64,000 bases of DNA from positions 239,887 through 303,886 of the forward strand of contig JAERSO010000129.1 of the NCBI GenBank assembly GCA_016845585.1, written 5' to 3'. Within the stretch, counting starts at the first letter, position 1. Each line of letters opens with the position of its first letter. Below, piece by piece: positions 38,745 to 47,862 of the stretch. The notes under the pieces were generated by a model. That model saw only the letters and a list, made by a program, of their open reading frames with translations, searched no databases and had not been told where the DNA came from. The translations under genes and the position numbers were made by a program. The DNA is from Acidimicrobiaceae bacterium (GTDB lineage: Bacteria; Actinomycetota; Acidimicrobiia; Acidimicrobiales; Aldehydirespiratoraceae).

Positions 38745-41037
38745 AGACGAACTACGCAACCGAGTCAGTCGGCTGGCGGACGCTGCGGACATCCCGGAGC
38801 TGACCCTGGACGACGTCGAACGTCGAGGGAAGCAGCGGGTCAACCATCAGCGACTCCTCGCGGTGGCCGCCGCGTTCCTCCTGGTCGTTGGTGCGGTCGG
38901 TGCGGTCAAACTGCTCGATCAAAGTGGCAGCAAGGACGCCGATGTCGCGTCATCCGACGCCGAGACCACCACCGGCGACGGTGAGGACAGCCAGCATGAC
39001 TCCGCCGAGGCGGAGACCGTTGAGGCGTCGCCAACCACCACGGTGGTGGTGTCGGAGCTCTTCGCCGACGATTCGTACGGCCGGGGAGGCTACTTCGACG
39101 GTGGCCCGAGCTGGATTCTGCCATGGGGCGATGGATTCGTGAGCCTTGCGCAGGTGTTCGAGCCGTCGGACGCCACGCTGCGTGACCTGGTGCCCGACAT
39201 CGAGGATCGACTGGGCGGTGATGTCGTTGCAGAGCTCGTCGCCGCGGGCGTGGACCTCGATGCCGTGGGATCGGAATTCGATGAGACCTTCTATCGGGCC
39301 ATGGAGTCCGAAGGGTTGTGGCATCTCGAGGAGTCGATCTGGGGCGATCCGGTCGTCTCTCGGGCGTTTTCCCAGGTCATGCAGGGCGGCACCATTCGTC
39401 CCGAGGCGTCGGTGTCATCCGATGGTCTGAACTGGACAGTGGTCGAAGGCTTCGAGCTCCCCGGCAGTGAGGAACACTTCGGACACGTCCAGAGCGACGG
39501 TGAGCGACTCGTCGTCGGCACGCAGGAGTGGGATCCGGACACCCAGACGACATCAGAGATCTCGGTTTCCTTCACCAAGGATCTCGATTCGTGGCAGACG
39601 GTTGTGATCCCTGCCTCCCGCCCCGACGTGCCCGCCTACGTCAACGCCGACACGAGCCTCGGTTCGATGGTGATGACCGACGACGGGGTCTTCGTCATGA
39701 TCAATACCTGGGCGTGGGTCGACCTGTGGAACCTGTTGCCGGCGGACGTTCATGCCGAGATGGAAGAGAACGGTTGGGGCTGGGAGCCGGCCCCCGAAGG
39801 TGTCCGGCTCGTCGACTACAGCGCGTGGGAGGAGGCCGAGTGGGAGGAAGCCGAACTCGCCGCCGACGATCCCGCTGCGGACTCGACCACCTATCCGACC
39901 ACCCTGCCGCCTCCCCTGGACTCCCCCGTGGTCCCGCAGGAGCCCGTCTGGGAACCGCCGGTGATGCGCACGATCAGCTGGTCTGAGTTGGGCCTCAGCT
40001 GGGACGAGTACCAGTCGTTCACCCATGGGGATTCCGGGAGCACCGAAGCGTTCATGGTCGGCTGGGACGGAGCCGTGGATTCGGCCACCGTGCCGATCGG
40101 TGCGGGTTGCTGCACCATCATCGCGACCGATGCAGGGTTGCTCGCACAGGCCTGGGGTGGCGAAGAGCACTACTTCGAGGGCGACGTCGAGGGCGAGGAC
40201 CCTTGGGAGCCCACGCCCCAGCGGCTGTTCTTCTCCGCCGACGGCAACTCCTGGAGTGAGATCTCGGGTCCGCTCGAAGCCGGTTGGTACGAAGGGATGG
40301 CGGCCGTCGCCGGTGGAGTCCTGCTGTTGGGTTCCGAGCCGTGGGACGAAAGCGCCACCGATCAGCCGGGCCGGCTGCTCTGGCTCGGGGCCCCCGACGG
40401 CAGCAGCTGGGAATCCATCACCATCCCTGGGCTCGATGCTTCCCAGTACCTGTGGTTCAACAACATGGACGGACCCAATGGGGTCGCCTCGGTCGTCGAT
40501 CGTGCGACCTATGAGGAGTTCGACTACGAGTACGTCGAACCCCCGGTGCTGGCCGGGCTTGACGTCACCACCGATCTCGATGGCTACATGTTGAGCGTCA
40601 CGACGGGTGACGACGGTACTGCTCACATGGTGGTGACCGACGTCGATGGTGCCGACGTTCTCGACTACACGAGCGACTGGCCGGTCCATTACCCCGAGGA
40701 CCTCTTCGAGATGATGTACATCGCGTCGACGGAAAACGACGTCGATCAGGATCTCGTCGGGCTCTTCGAGGGTCAATCAGACACGTTCTTCGACCTGGTG
40801 TACCGGCAGGCCGAGGAGATCCGAGCCGAGGCCGGCTGGGAAGAGCCCGTGTACCCGGAGTACTTCCCCGACATGTGGCTCGTCGCCACCGCCGATGGCA
40901 TCCACTGGCTCGTCGAAGACCTTCCGGACCCGAACAGCAACGACCAAGAGGCGTGGTTCAACGCCGTTCCGGGCATCAACGGTGACACGGTCACGGTGTC
41001 CATCGGTGACGACTGGACCACCTTCACCATCGGCTGA
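38734..41037 (+). CDS. Large membrane-anchored protein, probable anti-sigma partner
   Basis: The 767-residue protein has a short cytoplasmic head (residues 1-36), a membrane segment at about 38-60 (RLLAVAAAFLLVVGAVGAV), a Ser/Thr/Asp/Glu-rich linker, and about 650 residues outside the cell, rich in Trp, Gly and Asp with beta-propeller-like repeats (for example LGAPDGSSWESITIPGLD, FFSADGNSWSEISGPLE, IHWLVEDLPDP). No zinc-binding ZAS motif is seen in the head. Overlap with the sigma gene suggests it restrains the sigma factor and senses an extracellular condition; this is inference. A strong hairpin follows the stop. Confidence 0.8.
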   Translation: MSREDELRNRVSRLADAADIPELTLDDVERRGKQRVNHQRLLAVAAAFLLVVGAVGAVKLLDQSGSKDADVASSDAETTTGDGEDSQHDSAEAETVEASPTTTVVVSELFADDSYGRGGYFDGGPSWILPWGDGFVSLAQVFEPSDATLRDLVPDIEDRLGGDVVAELVAAGVDLDAVGSEFDETFYRAMESEGLWHLEESIWGDPVVSRAFSQVMQGGTIRPEASVSSDGLNWTVVEGFELPGSEEHFGHVQSDGERLVVGTQEWDPDTQTTSEISVSFTKDLDSWQTVVIPASRPDVPAYVNADTSLGSMVMTDDGVFVMINTWAWVDLWNLLPADVHAEMEENGWGWEPAPEGVRLVDYSAWEEAEWEEAELAADDPAADSTTYPTTLPPPLDSPVVPQEPVWEPPVMRTISWSELGLSWDEYQSFTHGDSGSTEAFMVGWDGAVDSATVPIGAGCCTIIATDAGLLAQAWGGEEHYFEGDVEGEDPWEPTPQRLFFSADGNSWSEISGPLEAGWYEGMAAVAGGVLLLGSEPWDESATDQPGRLLWLGAPDGSSWESITIPGLDASQYLWFNNMDGPNGVASVVDRATYEEFDYEYVEPPVLAGLDVTTDLDGYMLSVTTGDDGTAHMVVTDVDGADVLDYTSDWPVHYPEDLFEMMYIASTENDVDQDLVGLFEGQSDTFFDLVYRQAEEIRAEAGWEEPVYPEYFPDMWLVATADGIHWLVEDLPDPNSNDQEAWFNAVPGINGDTVTVSIGDDWTTFTIG

Positions 41038-41050
41038 TCCCACCGCGTTC

Positions 41051-41094
41051 GCCGCCAGTCCCTGATCCCGTGCCGGGTCGGGGAGACTGGCGGC
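41051..41094. terminator. 10-bp inverted repeat after the anti-sigma gene
   Basis: GCCGCCAGTC (41051-41060) pairs with GACTGGCGGC (41085-41094); more C/G pairs are possible inside. It lies 14 bases past the stop. The stem is the reverse orientation of the arms of the 47-bp repeats A and B, so these terminators share stem sequence. Confidence 0.6.
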
Positions 41095-41226
41095 GTGATT
41101 CCGGAGCGCAGTTGGATTGTGAGTGCCGGCATCGCCCTCGCGACATCGCTCTACCACTCCACCGTCGACCTTCCTGCCGCTCCTCGTGCCGCGCTGATGA
41201 TTCGCACCGGCACCCTGGATCTCTGA
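41095..41226 (+). CDS. Possible small ORF, 43 aa
   Basis: GTG 41095 to TGA 41226 reads VIPERSWIVSAGIALATSLYHSTV and on to RTGTLDL. It begins at the foot of the terminator hairpin and has no recognisable family or good ribosome-binding site. It may be chance, but it is the only open frame in the 200-base gap before the convergent LemA gene. Confidence 0.2.
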   Translation: MIPERSWIVSAGIALATSLYHSTVDLPAAPRAALMIRTGTLDL

Positions 41227-41238
41227 CCGCCCGGCCGC

Positions 41239-41793
41239 TTAGAGCGCAGCGCTGGGGACGGAGGCCACCGCGGGCTCGACCTCGAAGTAGTCGGCTTTCG
41301 AGAATCGGCCGATGAGGGCGATCACCATGGAGGGGATCGATTCGACTCGCCGGTTGTAGTCGCGGACGTTTCCGTTGAAGAGTCGACGAGCGGCCTGAAT
41401 CCGATCCTCGGTGGTCACGAGTTCACGTTGCAGGTCGAGGAAGCGCTCGCTGGCCAGCAGATCCGGATAGTCCTCGCTCACGGCCATCAAGTGTCGAAGC
41501 CCGACCGTGAGCGCGTTCTCGACGCCTTGGTGCTGGTCGGCAGGGCCCGAGGCGGCCACTGCGCCACGGCGCGCTTCGATCACCTCGACGAAGGTGGTCT
41601 GCTCGTGCTCGGCATACCCCCGAACCGTCTCCACGAGGTTCGGGATCAGGTCGTGGCGGCGACGTAGCTCGGTTTCGACGTTGGACCATGAGTTGTCGAT
41701 CAGCTGCCCCTGAGACACGAAACGGTTGAAGGACAGGATCGCCCACAGCACGATCAACGCAACCGGGGCGCCAACGATCAACAAGCTCGCCAT
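41239..41793 (-). CDS. LemA family protein
   Basis: The 184-residue protein has one N-terminal membrane segment (VGAPVALIVLWAILSFN) and the LemA coiled helical domain: WSNVETELRRRHDLIPNLVE then YAEHEQTTFVEVIEARR and LLASERFLDLQRELVTTEDR, NGNVRDYNRRVESIPSMVI. LemA proteins are membrane-anchored with an outside N-terminus and of unclear function, often near stress or envelope genes. ATG 41793 is close to GGTGG. The gene is convergent with the anti-sigma gene and divergent from the SLC41 transporter. Confidence 0.9.
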   Translation of the reverse strand: MASLLIVGAPVALIVLWAILSFNRFVSQGQLIDNSWSNVETELRRRHDLIPNLVETVRGYAEHEQTTFVEVIEARRGAVAASGPADQHQGVENALTVGLRHLMAVSEDYPDLLASERFLDLQRELVTTEDRIQAARRLFNGNVRDYNRRVESIPSMVIALIGRFSKADYFEVEPAVASVPSAAL

Positions 41794-41830
41794 ACCCACC
41801 AATCGGCGGCTGACCCAGCACACTTAGCGT

Positions 41831-43066
41831 GTGGCTCGCCGAACCCGCCGCCGCACGCGCCTGTGGAGCGCGCTGATCGGGGGTGACCCGGCCGCGTACC
41901 GCGACAGCCTCATCGCTCTCCTGGTTGCCGTCGTGGCGAGCCTGGTGGCGGGGATCACGCTCGCTGCCACCACGCAAACACTGGAGGACCTCCCCGGTCT
42001 GCTCCTCATGGTGCCCGCCGTGCTGGCTGTGAAAGGGAACATCTTCGGGGCGCTCGGAAGCCGACTCGGCACCTCCATCCATGCGGGCGTCTTTCGGCTC
42101 AGCCCCCGCCTCGACACGGTGGCCGGTCAGAACACGACGGCGGCGATGGTGCTCAGTCTGGTGACCGCAGTAGCCCTGGCCGTTCTCGCCAAGGGCGTTG
42201 CGATCGTCTTCAATGTGTCCCCGACGATGTCGGTCGCCGATTTCATCGTGGTGAGCACCGTTGGGGGGATGATCGCCTCGGCAGTTGTCCTCGTCATCAC
42301 CCTGCTCCTCGCCGGTGGCTCGTTTCGCTACGGCTGGGACCTCGACAATGTTGTTGCGCCGCTCGTCACCGCCACGGGCGACGTCATCAGTCTCCCCGCG
42401 CTCGTCTGGGGCGCGGAACTGGCGGGGATCGGCGGCGTCACGCCAGCCGTCGCCATCCTCGTGAGTGTGCTTTCGGTCGTCGGTGTCGTGTGGGGGCTTC
42501 GCACGCCTCACCGCATGCTGCGCGAGATCATTCGCGAGTCACTGCCGATCCTGATCGTGGCGGCCATCCTCGACCTGATTGCCGGGATCACGATCGAGAA
42601 GCGCCTCGAGGACTTCGTCGAGTTCCCGGTGCTTCTCGTGCTGTTGCCGGGATTCCTCGGTACCGCCGGGGCGCTCGGTGGTGTGCTTTCGAGCCGGCTG
42701 TCGTCCAAGCTCCACCTCGGTCTTCTCCGGCCGGGTCCGATCCCGCGTGGAGAAGCCGGGGACGACATCGCGATGACGTTCGCACTCTCGGTGCCCGTCT
42801 TCGTCGCCGCCGGGGTCATCGCCGAGATCGGCGGTGCACTCACCGATGCCGCAAGCCCTGGCTTGGTCGACATCGTTCTCGTCGCCCTGCTCGGGGGCAT
42901 GCTCGCCACGGCGTGTGTGGTGGTCGTCGCCTACTACTCGACAATCGTCGCCGTCCGGTTCGGGCTCGATCCCGACACCTACGGCATACCGATGGTGACC
43001 TCGTCGCTCGACTTCGTCGGCGCGTTCACCCTGATCCTCGCCCTCGTCGCCGTGGGCATTGCATGA
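41831..43066 (+). CDS. SLC41/MgtE-like divalent cation transporter
   Basis: The 411-residue membrane protein consists of two MgtE-type membrane domains in tandem and lacks the N- and CBS domains of MgtE itself, which is the SLC41-like plan. Each half has a signature: FRYGWDLDNVVAPLVTATGD in the first and FGLDPDTYGIPMVTSSLDF in the second, matching the DPDN..P.V.S..D magnesium-pathway motif. It should carry Mg2+ or a related divalent ion. The start is GTG 41831. The next gene, a PhoU-TrkA_C regulator, starts 10 bases on, suggesting a channel-regulator pair. Confidence 0.9.
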   Translation: MARRTRRRTRLWSALIGGDPAAYRDSLIALLVAVVASLVAGITLAATTQTLEDLPGLLLMVPAVLAVKGNIFGALGSRLGTSIHAGVFRLSPRLDTVAGQNTTAAMVLSLVTAVALAVLAKGVAIVFNVSPTMSVADFIVVSTVGGMIASAVVLVITLLLAGGSFRYGWDLDNVVAPLVTATGDVISLPALVWGAELAGIGGVTPAVAILVSVLSVVGVVWGLRTPHRMLREIIRESLPILIVAAILDLIAGITIEKRLEDFVEFPVLLVLLPGFLGTAGALGGVLSSRLSSKLHLGLLRPGPIPRGEAGDDIAMTFALSVPVFVAAGVIAEIGGALTDAASPGLVDIVLVALLGGMLATACVVVVAYYSTIVAVRFGLDPDTYGIPMVTSSLDFVGAFTLILALVAVGIA

Positions 43067-43076
43067 TGGAGCCCTG

Positions 43077-44309
43077 ATGGACGACAGACCCCGGAACCTG
43101 CGGGAAATGCTGGCTGAGGCCAAAGACTCTTCGGAGCTGATGGTCGACCTCGCGTACGCGGCGTTGTTCTTCAACGATCCCGACATGGCCGAGGAGGTCG
43201 CCGAACTCGAGGAACAGCTCAGCGACCTCGTCCAGGACATGCGCGGTGTGTGCATCATGGCCGTGCGAAACCCCAAGGAGAGCGAGGGGATGTCGTCGGT
43301 GCTCCAGGTGATCAGCGCCATCGAACGCATCGCCAACGATGCGGTCGACATCGCCCGTATCGTCACCCATCGACTCGGCATCCCTGCTCAACTGGTGGCC
43401 GATCTGTCGGAGGCCGAGGAGGTGAGTCACCGCGTTCTCGTGTCTGACGGCAGCCACCTTGCCCACCGCGCGCTCGGCGCCCACGAGCTCCCGGTGCAGA
43501 CCGGTATGCGGGTGATGGCGGTGCGCCGAGAGCGCAACTGGATCACCGATGTCAACGGCGATCTGATTCTCGTGCCCGGCGATGTCTTGTTCCTGCGCGG
43601 CTCGCCCGACGGCATCCGGCGCCTGCGAGAACTCGCCGCGGCCGAGCCGTGGACGCCCCCACAGATCACCGACGATCCGTTCGTCACCGATCTCGATCGA
43701 GCGGTCGACGTGCTGGTCGAGATGAAGAATCTGTCCGAGGTCGCGGTCGGCTTGGCCTACTCGGCGTTGGTGCTCGGCGATCTCGGCCTCGCGGCCGAGG
43801 TCCGTCACCTGGAGGACCGCCTCGATGAGATGAAGGATCGACTCGAGCTCTGGGTGCTCCGTGCCGCGAGCGACAAGGTCGATCCCTCGCCACTGCGCGG
43901 GCTCCTGCATCTGTCGCAGGCCGCCGAGGACATCGGCGACGCAGCTCAACAGATGGTGTGGTTGATCGAACACCGCGAAGACGTGCATCCGATTCTCGGA
44001 ATCGCGCTGGGGGACAGCGACGAGGTCGTGGTGCAGTTCCCCGTCGGCGAGGGGAGCGAAGCCGACCAGGCCACGCTCGCCGAGCTCCAACTCAACATCG
44101 AACCGGGATTCACGGTCCTGGCGATCCGACGTGGTGGTCAGTACCTGTACCGGCCGGGTGGTCGAGCCCGCCTCCTGTCGGGCGATCAGTTGATCGCCAG
44201 CGGCCCTGATGAGGGTCGCGAGATCCTGGCGTTCCGCTGTGGCTGGCATCTGGTCGACCCCGAGGGCGACGGCGAGATCGAACTCGAACCACTCGCTTCC
44301 GTGCAGTAG
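43077..44309 (+). CDS. PhoU-TrkA_C double-module regulatory protein
   Basis: The 410-residue protein is a duplicated unit: each half has a PhoU-like helical domain (MLAEAKDSSELMVDLAYAAL, then VLVEMKNLSEVAVGLAYSAL) followed by a TrkA_C/RCK_C ligand domain (GMRVMAVRRERNWITDVNGD, then GFTVLAIRRGGQYLYRPGGR). TrkA_C domains bind small ligands or ions and gate transport. The start ATG 43077 has GGAG six bases upstream; TTG 43059 is the alternative. Its place right after the SLC41 gene suggests it senses cytosolic ion or nucleotide levels for the transporter. Confidence 0.88.
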   Translation: MDDRPRNLREMLAEAKDSSELMVDLAYAALFFNDPDMAEEVAELEEQLSDLVQDMRGVCIMAVRNPKESEGMSSVLQVISAIERIANDAVDIARIVTHRLGIPAQLVADLSEAEEVSHRVLVSDGSHLAHRALGAHELPVQTGMRVMAVRRERNWITDVNGDLILVPGDVLFLRGSPDGIRRLRELAAAEPWTPPQITDDPFVTDLDRAVDVLVEMKNLSEVAVGLAYSALVLGDLGLAAEVRHLEDRLDEMKDRLELWVLRAASDKVDPSPLRGLLHLSQAAEDIGDAAQQMVWLIEHREDVHPILGIALGDSDEVVVQFPVGEGSEADQATLAELQLNIEPGFTVLAIRRGGQYLYRPGGRARLLSGDQLIASGPDEGREILAFRCGWHLVDPEGDGEIELEPLASVQ

Positions 44310-44346
44310 CGGGAAGTGCCTGGCGACCCCGCGGGTTGCCACGTCC

Positions 44347-45037
44347 ATGCGTTGGATTGCAGTCACCGCCGTGTCGGTCGTCGTCGCGACCGGCTGTGGG
44401 GCCGATGACGAGGTCGCGGCCACTCCGACCACGACCGTGCTGCTCGCCGAAGGTGAGGTCTCGGCCGACGACATCATCTTCGACACGTTCGACGGTGGGT
44501 CGGTGTCGCTGAGCGACGCTGACGAGGCCACCATCGCACGTCTCCTCGACGCAATCCCCCCGATCGACGACCCGGCCTATGAGTCCGTGGATGAAGCGGA
44601 TTGGCTCGTGGGTGATGACGTCGTGTTGGGCTACATCGACCTGAACGGCGAGGCCTGGGCCTTTCCGGTCAAGATTCTCGATCTGCATGAGATCGTCAAC
44701 GACGAGATCGCCGGCCGGCCGCTGATTCTCCTCCTATGCGGACTCCGTCGACAGCGGAAGGACGCCGTTCCCCGTCGATGAGGCTGCGCTCGACGATGGT
44801 CGACTGCCATCGAGCACGATGACGGTCGTTGTCGAGCTGGACGGCCGCACGGTTGCGTTCGCGGCAGACTCGATCGCCGTCTGGACGGACGTCATCGGTG
44901 GCCGTGAGTACGAGATCGCGACGACAGGTGTCGGTGGAACGGTGACGGAATCGGCCACCGGTGAACCGGTTCCGGCCCGCACGGCGATGTGGCTTGCGGT
45001 CGTGTCCGCCTACCCGGATGTCGAGCTACGTGGATGA
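44347..45037 (+). pseudogene. Internally deleted DUF3179 lipoprotein gene
   Basis: The reading starts with a lipobox signal (MRWIAVTAVSVVVATGC) and the DUF3179 N-terminal half: IPPIDDPAYESVDEADWL and AWAFPVKILDLHEIVNDEIA, then GRPLILLLC where TYCPLC is expected. From about 44739 the frame shifts; the other frame reads YADSVDSGRTPFPVDEAALD, then STMTVVVELDGRTVAFAADS, and ends as the C-terminal half of DUF3179 (ARTAMWLAVVSAYPDVEL). The middle part of the domain, well over 100 residues in family members, is gone and the frame does not match. A deletion pseudogene is the natural reading; an assembly error is less likely because sequence is missing. Confidence 0.75.
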
Positions 45038-45067
45038 GTCGGTCGGCGAGATAACGTCGTCTGGAAT

Positions 45068-45955
45068 ATGAGTGACGCCACGACCGAGCAGTTGTGCATC
45101 CTCACGGTGCATGCCCATCCCGACGACGAAGCCTCCAAGGGAGCCGGCACGATCGCGCGCTATCACGACGAGGGCGTGCGCACCGTGCTGGTGTGCTGCA
45201 CCGGCGGAGAGGAGGGCGACATCCTCAACCCGGCCATGGATCGTCCCGGTGTGGTCGCGAATCTGAAGACCGTACGACGCGCCGAACTCGCGGCCGCAAC
45301 CGAGGCCATCGGATACGACGAGACCCACATGCTGGGCTACCGCGACTCGGGTATGCCCGAGAGCGACGCCAACTTCCACCCCGACTGTTTCGCCGTCGCT
45401 CCCCTTGATGAGGCCGTGGATCGGCTGGTGCGGCTGCTGCGGCTGGAGCGTCCCCAGGTGATCGTCACGTACCCCGACGAGCAGGGCACCTATCAGCATC
45501 CCGACCACCTGCGGGTGTACGAGATCACCCACCCGGCGGTCGAACGGGCAGCCGATGCCGACTACCGCCCCGATCTGGGCGAGGCCTGGACAGTCACCAA
45601 GACCTACTACTCGAGCTGGTCGCGGGCCCGAATCCAGGCTCGGCACGACGCCTTCCTCGAGCACGAGCTGGAATCTCCGTACGACGAGCGCTGGTTCGAT
45701 CGCCCCGACAGCGATCACAAGATCACCACCCGAATCAACATCGAGGGGTACATGCACGTGCGGCGCGAGGGCCTGCTCGCCCACGCAACGCAGATCGACC
45801 CGGAGTCGACCTTCTGGTTCGGGTTGCCCCACCATGTCGAGGATCGTCTGCACCCGTGGGACGACTATCGCCTGGCCCGGGGCCCGGAGTGGGCCGAGTT
45901 CCCCGAGGACGATCTGTTCGCCGGGATTCGTGAACGTGTGGGGGCGTCTCGATGA
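45068..45955 (+). CDS. mca: Mycothiol S-conjugate amidase (LmbE/PIG-L family)
   Basis: The 295-residue enzyme has the zinc motif AHPDDEASKGAGT near residue 17 and the second ligand motif in HPDHLRVYE near residue 145, with the family's long middle loop. In actinobacteria Mca cleaves mycothiol conjugates of toxins to release a mercapturic acid; MshB is a close relative that deacetylates a mycothiol precursor. The CCTGGEEGDILNPAMDRPG segment and overall length fit Mca better. The start ATG 45068 has TAACGT 10 bases upstream. The SCP2 gene overlaps its stop by ATGA. Confidence 0.9.
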   Translation: MSDATTEQLCILTVHAHPDDEASKGAGTIARYHDEGVRTVLVCCTGGEEGDILNPAMDRPGVVANLKTVRRAELAAATEAIGYDETHMLGYRDSGMPESDANFHPDCFAVAPLDEAVDRLVRLLRLERPQVIVTYPDEQGTYQHPDHLRVYEITHPAVERAADADYRPDLGEAWTVTKTYYSSWSRARIQARHDAFLEHELESPYDERWFDRPDSDHKITTRINIEGYMHVRREGLLAHATQIDPESTFWFGLPHHVEDRLHPWDDYRLARGPEWAEFPEDDLFAGIRERVGASR

Positions 45956-46326
45956 CCCAGTTTCTGAGCGAGGACTGGTTCGCCGAAGCCACCGCCACAC
46001 TTGCGGCGCTTCCTCCCGCAGGCGACGCGTCCGCCGTGCTGCAGTATGCGGTCACCGGTGGCCCGGATGGCAAGGTCACCTGCCATGCCGTGATCGAGGG
46101 GGGTGTCGTCACCGGGGTCGCGTCTGGCAAGGCCGATTCCCCCGATGTCGTCGCCACCCTGGCGTTCGACGAAGCCTTCGCCGTCTTGACCGGCGAACAC
46201 AGCGCTGACGCGTCGTTCATGCGTGGGGCCGTGAAGATCGAGGGCGATCATGTGGCCTGGTTGCTCGATCTGCGCGACGTTCGGGAGGCGGCCTTCGCCG
46301 CGCTCGCTCCGATCAGCAGTACCTGA
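45952..46326 (+). CDS. SCP2 sterol-binding domain protein
   Basis: This 124-residue protein looks like a lone SCP2-like lipid-binding fold: LSEDWFAEATATLAALPP at the start, a beta sheet (TCHAVIEGGVVTGVASGKAD), and ADASFMRGAVKIEGDH with the usual G.(L/V)K..G near the end. Such proteins bind hydrophobic ligands in the cytoplasm. Its ATG overlaps the mca stop (ATGA), so the two are coupled. Function with Mca is not known. Confidence 0.8.
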   Translation: MTQFLSEDWFAEATATLAALPPAGDASAVLQYAVTGGPDGKVTCHAVIEGGVVTGVASGKADSPDVVATLAFDEAFAVLTGEHSADASFMRGAVKIEGDHVAWLLDLRDVREAAFAALAPISST

Positions 46327-46335
46327 AACGGGCGG

Positions 46336-47181
46336 TCAGCCCCGCGACTGTTGCAGGGCTCGGATCGCGGTATAGCCGATGGTGGTGACGCCGGCACGGG
46401 TGAGGCGGTCGGGCAACGAACGGTCGGTGAGCAGCGCGAGGTCATCGATGCGGCCCGTGGCGGTCGGATCGATCGCTCGGAGCTCCTCCGCGGCGAGTGC
46501 GGGTTCGAACGCAATCTCGGTGATGCCTGCGAGAGGCGCCGCCAGGTAGGCATCGAGCGCCGCCCGCGATCCGCCCCTCACGAGATGGAAGTGGTCGGGC
46601 ATGAAGATGCCTTCCTCAGCAGCCAACCGCCTGAACGGGAAACCCGCAGCGCTCTCGGCCCCGGTTCCCTCGAGCCGAACCGGCAGGTTGGTCTCACAGG
46701 CAATGTCGAGTAGGACGTCGAAGAACTCCGGCCGTTGCTGCATGGCGCTCATGTGGGTGGCCAAGTGGGTGATGTCGAGTCCCCAGATGCGTGCTCGTTC
46801 CAGCTGGGCGCGGCATTCCCGTCGCACTTCCTCGAGATCCGCGTGATCCCAGAGATCTGCGATCGTGCGGGGGAATCCGCCGTCGCCGTCCAACAGGCTC
46901 GGCGCGTGGGTCAACGGCCCCCAACGGAAGCAGTCGAGTTCGGCATTGAGGGTGAGATGCAAGCCGACGTCGTCACTCGGATGCCCATCATGGTTGAGTT
47001 GGTCGACCGCATGGCGAGACCAGGGCCCAGGCATCATCAAGGTGGCCGTGGTGGCGGATCCGTCACGCATGGCGGTGAGCGTGGCGGCGGTGGCCGCGTG
47101 CGTCGACCCTGCGAGATCGGCGCTCAGGATCAGGAGCGGCTGGTCGGCATTGAATCCGAGTGCCTCGGCCAGTGATTCCAC
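46336..47181 (-). CDS. YdjC/ChbG-like carbohydrate deacetylase homologue
   Basis: The 281-residue protein matches the YdjC fold: LILSADLAGSTHAAT near residue 17, DVGLHLTLNAEL near residue 70, and ITHLATHMSAMQQRPEFFD near residue 140, which carry metal ligands. YdjC enzymes remove acetyl groups from chito-oligosaccharides or related sugars. One difference is ADL in the first motif where the family usually has two acidic residues (DD), so activity is uncertain. The start is GTG 47181. The nuclease lipoprotein gene on the same strand ends 9 bases upstream. Confidence 0.75.
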   Translation of the reverse strand: MESLAEALGFNADQPLLILSADLAGSTHAATAATLTAMRDGSATTATLMMPGPWSRHAVDQLNHDGHPSDDVGLHLTLNAELDCFRWGPLTHAPSLLDGDGGFPRTIADLWDHADLEEVRRECRAQLERARIWGLDITHLATHMSAMQQRPEFFDVLLDIACETNLPVRLEGTGAESAAGFPFRRLAAEEGIFMPDHFHLVRGGSRAALDAYLAAPLAGITEIAFEPALAAEELRAIDPTATGRIDDLALLTDRSLPDRLTRAGVTTIGYTAIRALQQSRG

Positions 47182-47190
47182 GAGAGGACG

Positions 47191-47832
47191 CTACTCCAGG
47201 GGGACGTCGGGACCTCCACAGACACCCCACAGCCCGATGTCACCGCGGATCGCTGCGCTTTCCGCCTCGGTGAACAACGCCTCGTAGTGATCATTGGGCG
47301 AGTACACGAGGACCCCGGCGTAGCCCCGCTGGATCAGGTCGAGGTTGACGAAGAGTTGATCATCGCTGCGGATCACGTAGGCGAGCAGCCGGTCGTACTG
47401 GTCGCGAGCTTCCTCGTCTCGGATCAGGGTGATGTCAGTGCCCTCGGGGAGCAGCGCCTTGAGATAGTCGCTTGCCTCAGCGCCGTAGCACTGGTCGGGG
47501 CGGGTCTCCGCGACGGACTCGGGTGTGTCGATCCCCAGGAGTCGTACGCGCTCGCGGGTGCCGTTGATGTCGGCCACGATCGTGTCGCCGTCGACAACCC
47601 GGTCGACGGTTGCGTTGGGCGCGAGGTCGGCCTGGTCGGGAACGGTGGCCGGGGGAGCAGTGCCGGCCGGCTCGGTGCTCGGTGGCTCGGGGCTGGACGT
47701 GGGGGAGAGGTCGGGAAGGGCGGGCGTGTCGTCCGCGGCACCGGAGTCGTCGGCCGGCTCGCCCGCATCGGTGCAGGACGAGAACAGGAGGGCGACGACG
47801 AGGAGGGCGGGATACGCACGGTTCACAGGCAC
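47191..47832 (-). CDS. Thermonuclease (SNase-like) lipoprotein
   Basis: The 213-residue protein starts with a lipobox signal (ALLFSSCTD) and a Pro/Ser/Thr/Asp-rich linker to about residue 70, followed by a SNase domain: VDRVVDGDTIVADINGTRER with the catalytic Asp, LLGIDTPES with Arg, and DQYDRLLAYV with the arginine-like end of the active site. It should cut DNA or RNA outside the cell. GTG 47832 begins MPVNRAYPAL; a GTG two codons later is an alternative. Confidence 0.9.
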   Translation of the reverse strand: MPVNRAYPALLVVALLFSSCTDAGEPADDSGAADDTPALPDLSPTSSPEPPSTEPAGTAPPATVPDQADLAPNATVDRVVDGDTIVADINGTRERVRLLGIDTPESVAETRPDQCYGAEASDYLKALLPEGTDITLIRDEEARDQYDRLLAYVIRSDDQLFVNLDLIQRGYAGVLVYSPNDHYEALFTEAESAAIRGDIGLWGVCGGPDVPLE

Positions 47833-47862
47833 CAGTGTGGAGGGACCGACCGCGAAAGCGGA

